Below, piece by piece: positions 43,503 to 54,735 of a stretch of DNA of 64,000 nucleotides (position 1 is its first letter; every line of letters begins with the position of its first letter). The translations under genes and the position numbers were made by a program. Source of the stretch: Gossypium raimondii (lineage: Eukaryota; Streptophyta; Magnoliopsida; Malvales; Malvaceae); contig NC_068569.1 of the NCBI RefSeq assembly GCF_025698545.1, positions 3,658,001-3,722,000 of the forward strand. Reading direction: 5' to 3'. The notes below the pieces were generated by a model. That model ran no database searches, was not told the origin of the DNA, and saw nothing but the letters and a program-made list of their open reading frames with translations.

Positions 43503-44997
43503 TGAAAGTTGCAAGAAAAATAATTAAAGGAACAAAGCTTGTATTTTTTTAATCTGTTTTTTGGTTCTATAAGAGTAGGATACGTGGCGGCGGCGCCAGA
43601 AGCAGAGATTAACCGCGAATAGCTAGTCAACTCATGGACACTCAATTTAATAAAAATTTTATATACTAAATAAATATTATATTTTCGTAAAAAATTTGAT
43701 AAAAAATGTTGAAATAAAAATCAATCATTTATATATTTTTTTTTATGAAGTACCCAGAAGGTCCCTGACGGGATAAAATTAGTTATTTTATTATTAAATA
43801 GATTAATTTAATTTTTATGTTATTAAAAAGAATTAAATAAGTCTAAATTGTAATAGAATTAATATTTACTCTATAAAAATATCTTAAAATTTAATTTTCT
43901 CAATTGCAATTCAATTTTAAACAAAAATTTCATTTAAAAACCATAAAAATTTTAAACTATTAACTTATTAAACGGTAAATGATATTTTTAAACGATAAAT
44001 GTTAGCTCTATTCTTATTTGACTTTATTTTATATTTTTATAGTAAGGAGATTAAATTGAACCATTTAATAATAGAGTGACTAATTTGAATAATCCCAATA
44101 GTACATGTATCTTTTAAGTACTTTCACCTTTGTAAAATATCTATATATGACCAATTTTAGAATAAAAATTATAGATTAAAAGATAATATTTGATTAGATT
44201 GGTGATGTATTTTCTTTATTTCATAAATAATTTTAAAATTTTTAATGTGTTTTTAATATTTTATTATATTTTTATAAAACAGTTAATTTATATAAAACAA
44301 GAATTAAAACTCTTGTTAAACGGGTATTTTGAAATGAATTAAAATTCTCTTATATTATTTATGAGATTCATAATTTTCTAAAATCAATTATTTCTATTAT
44401 TATATTCAACGCCTTAATTTTTACTAACAAAATAAATAGTTATTAGATAAAGTTTTAGAATAAAATAAAACTAGAATATTTACAGTTAAAAGCTAATAGA
44501 TATAGCAATTGGTTTTAAGTCATTTTTCTCAAGAAATAGCTTAAATTTAATTGCAATTGTAAAATTTAAAAAAAAGCAAATATTTTTTGATAAATTTTAT
44601 GTTTGTTTTACTATTTATATTCGGGTTTAAGATTGTTCATTTTAATAATATCATTTTCAAGGTTCAAGTCCCATTCTCTTAAAGAGTGCAATAAATTTAG
44701 TTATGATGTATAAATAATTAGATAAAATTAATTCTACAAAATCAAAAGAAAAATGATAAAATTATCTATTTTCAAATTTTTTCCTTTCATTTTCTAACTT
44801 AATGGATGAAAGAAATTTATATTTTCTATCATTAATTTTCTGCCCTTTCGATTTTTCATATTTAAAATTTTTTTTACCGTAATTTTTAAAATTTCATGGT
44901 ATATTTGATTTTGATCAATGGTTTTATTGATTGCCCTAAAACAGAGAAATCTTAGCGATAATTGTTTAAAACTATCTATAATTGCATAACTCAAGTT
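43503..44997. other. VTE1 promoter and AT-rich spacer
   Basis: The first about 120 bases (GTGGCGGCGGCGCC, near 43580) are GC-rich and probably the VTE1 promoter and leader; VTE1 runs leftward from here. The rest is AT-rich. A B-box-like GGTTCAAGTCCCA near 44660 has no partner A box. No gene is seen. Confidence 0.4.
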
Positions 44998-46389
44998 TTA
45001 AGAATTTAAGATTGTTTCAACTAAAGTTTTGAAGTCTTGTGAAGCACTTCCACTTGGTGCTACTGCTTTCAAAACGAGCTCTCTCAGTGCTTTAATCCTT
45101 TCTCTCATTTGTCTCCCTTGTTCATGTCCCAAAACCAGTTTCAAGCTCTCGAGTACCCCACTCTTAGAGAACACAAGCCCCTCAACTTTAACACCAACCC
45201 CCCATATTTCCTCCACCACACGGCCAATCATCCAGTGATCCCCAAACATCGGTCTACAGATCATTGGGACTCCATTTGCAATGCTTTCAAACACAGAGTT
45301 TGCCCCACAATGTGTCACGAACACACCTGTCGAAGCATGTCCCAACACCATAGCTTGGGGTGCCCACGGAACGAGTTTCCCTTGCTTGTTTGTCCGTTGA
45401 GGGAACCCATTTGGTAAATGGTGCTTATGGTCGTTATTGAGAGACCAAATAAATGGAATGTCACTCTCTTCAATTGCCTCTGCCAAGGCTTTTAACTCCT
45501 CGCCCGGTGGCGCTGCCGCTGTTCCAAAGCTAATATACACAACAGACTTAGAACTTTGTCTGTCTAGCCATGATAAACAGCCCGTCGTATCTGAATCCGA
45601 TGGTGGTAACGGAGACGGGGGAAGTTCTTGCGTTAAGAAACCAACATTCAACAAAGCTGGAAACATGGATTTGAGATCATCAAAGAGTGGCGTAGGATAA
45701 AGTTCCTGGCAGAAATTCATAACAATGGCGGTAGATCGAGGCAAAACACATCCGATTTTACTCAACGTGTAAGAAAAGAACGTTTCATTTGAATGCCTAG
45801 GCAATATTTCATCAGATAAATCTTTAACATGCATTGGAGACAACCCAGGAATAAGCTCTAAAGTTTGGTGTTGGCCACCATTTTTATCACCACCCACATG
45901 ACTGAATAGCCTGCGAATGAGATCAGTGTAAACATGGGCTGACAGATTATGAGGAATCGAAACACAAAGAGGGATCCAAGTAGCCTTCATGTCCTCAGCC
46001 ATATCTGCAGCAAACGTCAAGAACATATCCGTGACTAAGCAGTTAACTTTCCTTCCCGTTTCCATTACTGCAGCATCTAATCCCTTTTGAAAATTTCCTG
46101 GAGTTGCTTTAAGGAAAAGGTCCAATCTCTCCACTGGGATTCCACTAAAAACATGATTTACAGGCACACCATCCTCCACATCATAAGTTCTGATATTGTT
46201 GGGGACATCAAATTTAAAAGTGGAAAACTTAGAATGATTAGATTTTGGTATGGTGAAGAAAGAAAACTGCACATTCGGCGCTGCACGAGCCAACTTGCAT
46301 GCCAGTCCTAGGATGGTTAGATCGTGACTGCCAAATGGGAAGGCCAAGACAGCAACATGTTTTTCTTTTAAGCTTTGGGTCACTGACAT
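44998..46389 (-). CDS. UGT78-like flavonoid 3-O-glycosyltransferase
   Basis: This is an intronless ORF of 463 codons, normal length for family 1 UDP-sugar glycosyltransferases. The catalytic pair is visible as His22 (PFGSHDLT) and Asp121 (CLVTDMF). The sugar-donor PSPG box spans about 342-385, from WAPQAMVLGHASTG through HCGANSVFES to MFGDH. The N-terminal HVAVLAFPFGSH, the middle IPGLSPMHVKDLSDEI and the box resemble UGT78 enzymes, which put glucose or galactose on the 3-OH of flavonols and anthocyanidins in the cytosol. Two box positions are unusual: Ala at position 22, where Trp is the norm, and His at position 44, where glucosyltransferases carry Gln and several galactosyltransferases carry His. 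Donor choice is thus open, with UDP-galactose worth considering. No signal peptide or membrane segment is present, as usual in the family. Confidence 0.9.
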   Translation of the reverse strand: MSVTQSLKEKHVAVLAFPFGSHDLTILGLACKLARAAPNVQFSFFTIPKSNHSKFSTFKFDVPNNIRTYDVEDGVPVNHVFSGIPVERLDLFLKATPGNFQKGLDAAVMETGRKVNCLVTDMFLTFAADMAEDMKATWIPLCVSIPHNLSAHVYTDLIRRLFSHVGGDKNGGQHQTLELIPGLSPMHVKDLSDEILPRHSNETFFSYTLSKIGCVLPRSTAIVMNFCQELYPTPLFDDLKSMFPALLNVGFLTQELPPSPLPPSDSDTTGCLSWLDRQSSKSVVYISFGTAAAPPGEELKALAEAIEESDIPFIWSLNNDHKHHLPNGFPQRTNKQGKLVPWAPQAMVLGHASTGVFVTHCGANSVFESIANGVPMICRPMFGDHWMIGRVVEEIWGVGVKVEGLVFSKSGVLESLKLVLGHEQGRQMRERIKALRELVLKAVAPSGSASQDFKTLVETILNS

Positions 46390-46640
46390 TTAAGAACCCT
46401 ATTTTGGTGATTGCTTAGCGAAAGAGAAAATACAAATTTATGAAGATTACGCTCTTGGGTATTTACACAAAAAATAGAAACCAAAAGCTTTGAATGTGAT
46501 TGCGAGAGCGTTTGCTAATAAATTTAAGGAAAAATTAATGTTGGTTTTAATTTACGTTAAGGAATTGTTGGTGGAGACTGGGGCCATTGACCAATATATT
46601 TTACATTTATTAAATGGCTGGCCAGGATATTTTATGAACA

Positions 46641-47612
46641 ACTATTTATGTTTGAAATATTACATTTTAGTCACTTATGTTACCATTTTGTTATGAAATG
46701 ATCGCTCTGTTATTAAGGGTAAGTTTGGATGGGCGGTGCGTTTCCCTGCGGTTAGTATAAAAATAGCGGTGGCTGTGAGATTAGATACTGTAGCGACACT
46801 GTAGCATGAGATAAAAAGTAAGCTAAACGCACCGCACTGTACCCAATCGCCCATCCAAACCCACCCTAAGATCTGTTACCTCCCAAATGATAGTTTGATA
46901 TGACAGTTAAAATAAGTTTTAAATGTCAACTTGGATGTCCAGCCAAGTAAATTAATTGATTTTTAATTAAATAAATTCAATTAATTAAAAATTAATTGGG
47001 TTTCTCGTAATAATCAAAACAAATGCATCAAATTAATCATTGAACTAAAAAAAAAAACCCTTGGTCTCATTTTTCTTTTAGTTTTCGTTTCCATTTTGAT
47101 TGAAAAGACCACCCATTTTCATAATCATCTCTACTAAATCGAAACAATAGAAATAAAATTAAGTGCTCTATCAATTGGTTGGATTTTTTATTCAAAATGA
47201 AATAACAAAGGATCGATTTAATGGAGAGTCCAAGCATGGATTACAGTAAGTAATGAGTTTTTTTTGTTCTTTAACTGGGTTTTGGGTTCAAATATTACAA
47301 TAAGTAATCTATTCAATGCATCAAATATCATGGATTACAGTAAGTAATGAGCTTTCTTCTTCTTCTTCTTATCTATCGTTCTGCTATTCTCTGCTCTAAC
47401 GATAACAAAATTAAATATTTTATTTTATTTTCATAATAAAAAATTTTAAACTTTTCTCATCCAGATTGGGCATCCATGTTGGCATTTAAAACTCATTTTA
47501 ACTGTCACATTGGACTGCTGTTTGGGAAGTAATAGATCTTAACGATAGAATGACTATTTTGTAACAAAATAATAATATTAATGACTAAAATGTAACATTT
47601 CAAACATAAGTG
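46641..47612. mobile_element. Non-coding element with long terminal inverted repeats
   Basis: A left arm at about 46641-46942 (containing the later MITE 46717-46866) pairs with a right arm at about 47461-47612. Matching blocks include TTTGAAAT(A/G)TTACATTTTAG, AAGATCT(G/A)TTAC, GACAGTTAAAAT(A/G)AG and TTTTAAATG(T/C)CAAC. The roughly 500-bp interior is non-coding and holds a direct repeat of CATGGATTACAGTAAGTAAT (about 47234 and 47330). Long inverted ends and no ORF fit a foldback or Mutator-like MITE. Outer ends and target duplication are not certain, and the right arm may extend further than the left. Confidence 0.6.
46717..46866. mobile_element. Tourist-like (PIF/Harbinger) MITE, copy 3, nested
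   Basis: The 150-bp element starts GGGTAAGTTTGGATGGGCGG and ends GCCCATCCAAACCCACCC, with TAA on each side (46714-46716, 46867-46869). It lies inside the left arm of the long inverted-repeat element. The right arm, read on the minus strand, shows the uninterrupted GTTAAGATCT site, which proves both the insertion and its TAA target. Confidence 0.9.
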
Positions 47613-48422
47613 ACTAAAATGTAACCTGAGACAAATAAAAGTGACTATTTTAATAGTTTAGTCAAGCTTTTATAGCTTTATGTATTTATTTGGGAAAAAA
47701 ATAAGTATCAATGTGGAAAAAAGATATATTTTTGAATTAAGCTTTTATTATCAAAATATTAACTTAATTGATTGATTTTAATTGTATTATAATTTAAGTT
47801 TATATACATTTCATTGAATTTAAATACTTATTTTCTACTTTAAAACATTATTTTAACATATACATTTATCTCATTTGGAAGCAATGATAAACAACATTAA
47901 AAATTTCAAAATATTTTCTATCACATTTTCAACTTTAATAATAAATTAGTCATTAAATAATAGTTGAATCAAATCGATCAAATTAAGATTCAATTAGGAT
48001 ATAAATCTAATTGAATAAAGAATCAACATAAATTAATTAAATTATAAATCAATACAAAAATGGATTAAATTGATAATTTAACTAAATTTTTATAAAATTT
48101 TAATTCAGATTAAATTAATTGAACCGATGAATCTATCGGTTTCTAACATTGATTATATTTTTCTTTCGCAAAAACGGAAAAAAAAGGCGAAAAAGAAAAA
48201 AAAAATGTGTTAGGCGGTGATAGGCACGTAGCTTGGTTAAAACGCTTTCATTTGGTAAAACGGAAGCATCAAACAACGGGGAATTTCTTCACATCAAGTT
48301 TCAACGCTATCCACACTTTCAATTATTTTCTTGGAAGAGGGCAAAAACCCTAATTTTGTCTCTGATCTCCCAAGGAAGGAAAAGAAAACCAAGAAATAAC
48401 GAAATTTCGAAAGGAAAAAAGG
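47613..48422. other. AT-rich spacer and promoter of the CCDC25-like gene
   Basis: No gene is seen. The last 200 bases, with GGCGGTGATAGGCACG and an A-rich leader, are the likely promoter and 5' UTR of the downstream plus-strand gene. Confidence 0.4.
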
Positions 48423-50338
48423 ATGGTGTTTTACTTCAAAGCTCGACCAGAGGCTGGCGATTACACCATTTTCATGGGTCTCGACAAGTACGAGAACGAG
48501 GAACTCATCAAATATGGCTTCCCTGAAGACATTTGGTAATCTTTTAAAATTCTTCCTTCGTGTATTTTCTTATTGGAATTTCATTATTTGTATTACAAAT
48601 GGAAGGTCTTTAGTTTTTCTTTTCTATATATAAATAGAAATTGAATTTAGTTTTTCATTACAGGTTCCATGTGGACAAAATGTCTTCTGCCCATGTTTAT
48701 TTAAGACTTCAAAAAGGTCAAACCATCGATGATATAAGCGAAGGCTTGCTCGAAGATTGTGCTCAGCTTGTTAAAGCTAACTCCATTCAAGGTTTATTTT
48801 AATTTCATCAATTTCCAGTTTTGTAAAATGTTAGTGAAACATTCTTTTGATATAAACCAAGCCGCATTTTTAATGTTTTGTTTTAATTATTATGCGAGGC
48901 TAGGCAACAAGGTGAACAATATTGACGTTGTTTACACTCCATGGTCCAATTTGAAGAAAACCCCTTCTATGGATGTTGGTCAAGTTGGCTTTCACAATTC
49001 TAAGATGGTAAACTTCTTTATTACTAATTATTTGTTCTTCTATTTGCTTCATAAGTGGATGATGTATATCAATTGATTTAGGTCCGGACCCTGAGCGTGG
49101 AGAAGCGAATAAATGAGATAGTTAACAGGCTGAACAGAACTAAAGTAGAACGGACGCCTGATTTGAAAGGTATAAACATACCCGCAGTTCCGTTTTATGC
49201 TCTGACTTAGCACTAAAGATGGTATTGTTGTTGTTTATTAAGAAATTTGGTTTGGTTTATGTTATCCTTGTTCTTTCTTTTATCTTATTTTCCATCCTAC
49301 TTCAGTTGAAATATTTTATTTGATCTTGATGTAACTGACACCACATAATACAATACATTGTTGCAGCTGAGAGAGAAGCAGTCAATGCAGCGGAAAGAGC
49401 TGAGAGAAAGCAACATATGAGGGAAAAAGTGAGTTTCTTTTTCTTTCCCTACTATTTTTTTTTCCTTTTCTTTTTTGTCAATTTGATATTGGCCACCTCA
49501 GGTTGTGTTTTATTTAAATGGGTGTGCTATAGAACATGAATATCCTAAATGGTTGTATCATGAAAATGAAACTTATCCTACGTTTTTTTACTTAGGGTAA
49601 AGAATTAGTTTATATGATAGCAGATTCTTGAAGTTGAGGCAGGATCAAGATAAGTTATCCTGCTCGATTTCGCTTAGGATAAGAACAGTTTTACCATAGT
49701 AGATTCATGAAGCTGAGACAGGAACATGACAAACTATGAAGATAAGCTGTCATTTATTTAAATATGCATATAACGTTGTAGTTCTATTTCTATATGCATC
49801 ACATGATCTTAATATACTTGAATTTTTTTCTTGTTCAGTTTCCCGGACCAATTATGTATATGTGATAATAAAAAATGGTAAAATGACTTGAAACTATGGT
49901 CACAACGGCACATGTTTGAATGGATTTGTTTCCAGCTTTGTTTTGCTGCTACTAATTCAGGTATTTGCTTTGAAAATCTGAACTTCCTGTGGCTGTGTTG
50001 ATATGAATTATCAATACTCATACGGATAGGTGCTAAATATTGGAACATATTATAGAATTCATGGATTGTAATCAGAAAATCTACAGATTATAGTGTTTTC
50101 CTCTCTATGCATGTACATATATGTACAAAAATTCATATTCTTTTTTGGATATCTAAACTGAAAACCCAATTGATTTATCTGGCAGAAACGACGTGAGGAA
50201 CTAGAAAGGCTTGAAAAGGAAAGACAAGCGGAGATAAGAAGCTACAAGGGTCTCATGGTATCTGAAAAGATGACATCCAACAAACAAATTGCTGAGACGA
50301 GCAAATCTTTGCAGGAACTTGAAGACGATTTTATGTAG
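48423..50338 (+). CDS. CCDC25: CCDC25-like protein (NFACT-R domain)
   Basis: Six exons join to 215 residues: 48423-48535, 48664-48791, 48904-49007, 49082-49169, 49367-49428, 50186-50338. The N-terminal half is the NFACT-R (DUF814) domain: [67 protein letters not shown] and [13 protein letters not shown] are all classic. The C-terminal part ([16 protein letters not shown], then [32 protein letters not shown]) is a charged helix that fits the coiled coil. The length equals that of animal CCDC25 (about 208). NFACT-R domains in related proteins bind RNA or ribosome-associated tRNA. Human CCDC25 has been described as a sensor of extracellular DNA. The plant role is unknown to me. There is no signal peptide. 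The start codon is the first ATG that begins the domain. Confidence 0.93.
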
Positions 50339-50640
50339 AAGATACTGGTATTCATATGGCAATTAAAGATGATGATGGGTGCCAAAAACCTGCTGCCCTT
50401 CAAAGAAGGTGGTTTGTTGTTGGTTTAGGATTGATGTTATGTGCCTTGTGAATAAGTCACCTCGGTTTTGAATATCTTACTTTCGACGATTTGGATAAGG
50501 AAAGAGACAACATGGAATGGAAACTGACATATTATGAGAATCTATGTAATTGTTTGTCATTTGCAGGCTTCAAGGAGTAGAAGGAAGTCAAAGATTGAGG
50601 ATGAGTGAGATGAACTTCTGTTATGGTCTTAGTACCTGAT

Positions 50641-50646
50641 AATAAA
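50641..50646 (+). terminator. Candidate AATAAA poly(A) signal of the CCDC25-like gene
   Basis: AATAAA lies about 300 bases after the stop codon, with a second AATAAA-like TTAATAAAAT about 30 bases on. This is a plausible end of the transcript; only the hexamer supports it. Confidence 0.4.
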
Positions 50647-51478
50647 ACATAATTCATATCTCTATTTCTGATTAATAAAATCGTCGTTTTTCGATTTAAC
50701 ATCATAAATTTGGATTGCAAATTTACATATGCCATATTACCATGGTTTTGATTGCAAATTTTGCTTATGTTTTACCACGTAAACCCATCCATTGGTGCTA
50801 TGCGGTCCAGGGATGACAAGGATTGGTTGTCCCAAAAAAAAAAAAGAGACTCCAGTTAATCGGACATGGTGTACAAAATTTTAAGATTTCAACATTGCAA
50901 ACACAAAGTAATTATAATAAAATTAAATTATTATGAGTGTTTTATTTATAGAAAATTAATGATGAGATTTAAAGTCAACTTTTAAATATTATTTTCATCC
51001 TTTTAGCTAAAATCACAATGAGCATATTAATTATTAGGAATTGAATTTTATGATTCAAAAAATTAACTTGGGGTTATTGAAAACTGAAGATTCAGTTGTA
51101 GAGAAAATCACGTAATTACATTAATAACAAGATATAAAAATCATCCTTGTACTAATTGTTTGTGGGTTAAATGCAATTTATCTTTGTTTAGATTGTGTGA
51201 TGAATCTATAATTTTATAATTTAGAAGTATAATCCAAGTAGTATATATTTATTAGTGAATCTATCATATCATTCTTTCATCATCGAAATATAATTGTATT
51301 TTTGACTTGGGTGGGGAAATTTCGTATCGACATGGCAAAGGGACAAGGATTAACCTAAGTTACGGTCTTGTCAGTTAGAAGTTGGGAGTTAATTTCAGTT
51401 TACGGTATCAGTTGGATTTTAGAAACAAAAACATAACATTATGGCTTAAGAAAATAAAAAGCCCACCATACCATACCA
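50647..51478. other. Spacer between the CCDC25-like and La genes
   Basis: AT-rich with no coding signal. A run of A lies near 50835. The last 100 bases form the La promoter. Confidence 0.4.
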
Positions 51479-51484
51479 TATAAA
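51479..51484 (+). promoter_or_regulatory. TATA box of the La gene
   Basis: TATAAA lies 117 bases before the La ATG, within CCATACCATATAAACAAC. It is followed by a pyrimidine-rich leader (CTTCTCTTCTCTCT) typical of plant 5' UTRs. Transcription would begin about 30 bases downstream. Confidence 0.6.
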
Positions 51485-51600
51485 CAACTCCCAAGTCCCG
51501 ACCCAACAGCGAAACTACTCTCCCAAAACCCTAAACATCTTCAAACCTTTGTTTCTTCTCTTCTCTCTAATTTTGTCTCTCGAGCACTTACCGTCCAATA

Positions 51601-54132
51601 ATGGCGTCGCCTTCTTTAAGCGAAGATACTGCCAAGGCTGTTCTTCGCCAGGTCAATATTCCCCCTTTCCTTGCCCCCATCTTTTATTTTTGGGTTTAGT
51701 TTCCCTTTTACCTTTCAATCCCTTATTATCATTTTTTGAAATTTTGTTTCTGTAATTTTACAGGTAGAGTTTTACTTCAGTGATAGCAATATTCCGAGAG
51801 ATAACTTTCTCAAGAAAAAAATTAACGAAAACGATGATGGCAGTATCCTTTGTTTTTTAAAAAAAAAAACTATTTCCCGCTGTTTGTGTAATATTTTATT
51901 TACTTATTTTATGCTGCTGCTTCTTGTTGTTTGTTCTTGACCGTGAATTACCAAAAAAGTGGTCAGTTTGGCATTGATTTGTTCGTTTTCAAAGATGAGA
52001 AGCCATTTGAATTTAAGGGATGTGAAGGCGGAAGAAGTGCCAGAGGCTACTTTGGATGCCGTTGCTGAAACTCTCAGAACTTCCTCTTCCCTCAGGGTCT
52101 CTGAAGATGGTAAGTTTTATCAAAATCGAAAATGAAGATAAAAAAGGAGAATTTCTTCTCTTTTTCTCATAAGCCAAGCCAAACAAAGATTTTTTTTCCA
52201 CATAATTTTAAATGCGGGTTTCGATCTTTCAGGGAAGAAAGTTGGTAGAAGCACTGCACTATTAGAGCCTGAAGAATTGTTAGAGCAATTAGACAGTAGA
52301 ACAATTGCTGCATCACCATTTGAGTTTAATGTCAAGATGGAAGATGTAGAAGCCTTTTTTGGTCAATATGCTAAGGTATTTGCTCAATGGCTGTTTTCTT
52401 ATCTATTGTTATTTTACTCATTTGATAACTGATTATGTGTTTTAAGGGTTATAAATATGTTTGCGGTTCAATGTAAACTGATTGCCTTCTTACTTTTCTT
52501 GTAGGTAAATAGTGTGAGGTTACCTCGTCATGTAGCAAACAAAAAGTATTTTTGTGGCACTGCTTTGATTGAATTCTCAGCTGAGGAAGATGCACAAAAG
52601 GTTTTGGAGCAAAGCTTGATTTATGCAGGTGCTGAATTGGAACTGAAACCTAAGTAAGTATTACTCACCACCGTGCATTCTGTTGCAATTTGTTTTGATA
52701 CTGTGAAATGGATAGAAAGCACTGTTGACTTTTAGTGTAGGGTTGTTGCTCTTACAATTGTATGTTCTGATGTGATTGTTCGTACAATGTTCTTTTCAGG
52801 AAGGATTTTGATGCTATAAGAGAAGAAGAAGCAGAAGAATATGAGGATAATCATCCAGTCACAGGTTCGAATGGAGATAACCGTTCGAATGCAGAGGATA
52901 AGTAAGTAATTAATCACAATATTTAACTGGCATTAGTTTTTTTATTGCCATAATGTTTGTAATTAAAGTCCATGTAATGGATTGTCACAGATACCCCAAG
53001 GGCTTGGTTGTTGCATTTGCATTGAAGAACATTTCAGGTGGGAACTCTGCAGAGAAAAATGGTTCTGATGAACCTGCAAAGGATGGTGCTACTGAGAAGA
53101 ATGAAGAGAAGACTACAGAAAATGACGAAGATAACAAAGATAAGGTTGATGATAAACAACCTGTGTCGGGTGACGAAACGGAGAACAAAAGTCCCGTCCA
53201 GAAGGATGAGGGAACAGAACATAAAAACACTGCATCTGTTTTCAAAGACAATATGAATGTTGTTTTACGGGAAGATTTGAAGGAGGCCTTCCAAAAATTT
53301 GGCACTGTGAAGGTAGATATCTCTCTTTTTTCTTAAAAAATTGACATTGTACTAGGCAGTTGTATCTTAACGTTCTTACTCATGACATATATTCTTTACA
53401 TGTGAAGTATATTGACTTCAAAGCTGGTGAGGAGAAGGGTTATATTCGGTTTGATGAACCTGAAGCAGCCCAGAAAGCTCGTGCTGCTGCAGTTCTGGCT
53501 AATGAAGGTGGCCTGGTTGTCAAAAATTTCATTGCCACTTTAGAACCAGTTACCGGTGAGGAAAGAAAAAAAATTTCCATTTGATTTAATTTCCCATTTT
53601 TGTTGCATGTTGATCCCAATATTGACTAACATTCATCTTGCATATAAGGAATAATATGTAATACAAGAGGAACTAATGACTTTAGGTCAATAATATGAAC
53701 CTGATATATTAGATGAGCAACTGATAAAAGTGCTGGGTAATATGTTTAGGTGATGCCGAGAGAATATTATGTAATACAAGAGGAACTAATGACTTTAGGT
53801 TAATGATATGAATCTGATATATTAGATGAGCAACTGATAAAGTGCTGGGTAATATTTTTAGGTGATGCCGAGAGAGAATATTGGAGTTTACTTCGCGGTA
53901 ACCAAGAAAAGCACCGTGGAAACAAGCGCTTCCAAGGAAGGTCAGTGCCGATAAACGTATTCTACAGCTTTTGTTATTTAGTTTGGCTAAGCAAGTCCCT
54001 TTTCAATGTTGTTCTTTCTTCTGTTTAAATTCAACTGTTACTCCTTTTATTAGGGGAGGAAAGCACTTCAGAGGCGGAAAGCGTGGCCGGGGAAGAGAAA
54101 ACTATTCACCAAAGAAAGCTAGAAGAAGTTGA
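51601..54132 (+). CDS. LA1: La protein (RNA-binding, Pol III transcript chaperone)
   Basis: Ten exons give 433 residues: 51601-51651, 51764-51842, 51960-52109, 52233-52375, 52505-52653, 52800-52901, 52991-53312, 53408-53555, 53862-53940, 54054-54132. The La motif occupies about residues 10-95 (VLRQVEFYFSDSNIPRDNFL, SLALICSFSKM, VAETLRTSSSLRV). RRM1 lies near 120-190 (VNSVRLPRHV, GTALIEFSAEEDAQKVL). An acidic Glu/Asp/Lys linker follows. The C-terminal RRM2 (VLREDLKEAFQKFGTVK, EKGYIRFDEPEAAQKARAA, GGLVVKNFIATLEPV) leads into a Gly/Arg/Lys tail ending SPKKARRS, a likely nuclear signal. La binds the 3' oligo-U of new Pol III RNAs in the nucleus and aids tRNA maturation; in plants AtLa1 is essential for embryo growth. 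Intron 8 holds a duplicated splice acceptor (see the repeat at 53649). The first ATG is in good context. Confidence 0.95.
53649..53875. repeat. 113-bp tandem duplication spanning the La exon 9 acceptor
   Basis: Two units, 53649-53761 and 53762-53875, are almost identical. Both contain GTAATACAAGAGGAACTAAT, GAGCAACTGATAAA and TTTAGGTGATGCCGAGAGA. Each ends with a 3' splice site and the first bases of exon 9. Only the second acceptor (exon from 53862) continues in the La frame. The first (exon from 53750) would run into a stop after 19 residues (Asp-Ala-Glu-Arg to Met-Ile). Confidence 0.9.
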
Positions 54133-54735
54133 GGGATATGAAAGTGATCCATCTATGCACGTTAGATGGATTTGGAGAGCAGCTATAGCCTGAGGGATTT
54201 ATGGGGAGAGCGGCCACACAATAAGCCATGGGTGCTTGTTTATTTCCTGGTTTATGCCTTTTGCTTAGTTTAGATCGGTAGCCATATGATTTTAACAGTC
54301 CTATTTTCATTCCCTTCAAAGTTTTAATATACGAGTTCGCAGTCTCTTTCACAACCATTGATCGTTTGCCCTTTTTAGTGCATAACCTACAGTAAATTTT
54401 AAAAATTATCCTACTTTTAAACGAACTTGTTCTGTTTCGGAAAAAAAAAGGAAATATGGAAAATAATTGCTTTTGGGGACATTAATTTAATGAAAAGGAA
54501 AAATAAACTTTAAATTTAAAATCGCCCAAATATCTTATTCCATTGGTTTTATCTATTTGAATATAGCGGAACTGATCAATTTTTTTGTTTTTAATATTTT
54601 ATACATAATACACTGTAGCAACTAACATGTGATTTGCTTTTAGTTAGCGTGTATAAATGTTTTAATTTTATAATACTTAACATGTGAGCATCCTAAGAAA
54701 AAAAACAAAATTATAATTATAAGAACAAAATATCA
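54133..54735. other. 3' flank of the La gene
   Basis: Contains the La 3' UTR (no canonical AATAAA seen close by) and AT-rich spacer. No gene is seen. Confidence 0.4.

Noticed and set aside
44655-44675. B-box-like GGTTCAAGTCCCA suggesting a tRNA or SINE
   Set aside because: No A box at the right distance and no cloverleaf can be drawn.
48233-48526. 97-codon frame overlapping exon 1 of the CCDC25-like gene
   Set aside because: It is out of frame with the conserved NFACT-R start at 48423 and has no family content.
52985-53305. Minus-strand ORF opposite La exon 7
   Set aside because: It is the antisense of the acidic linker (GAA/GAT-rich), which yields Ser/Phe-rich open frames by composition.
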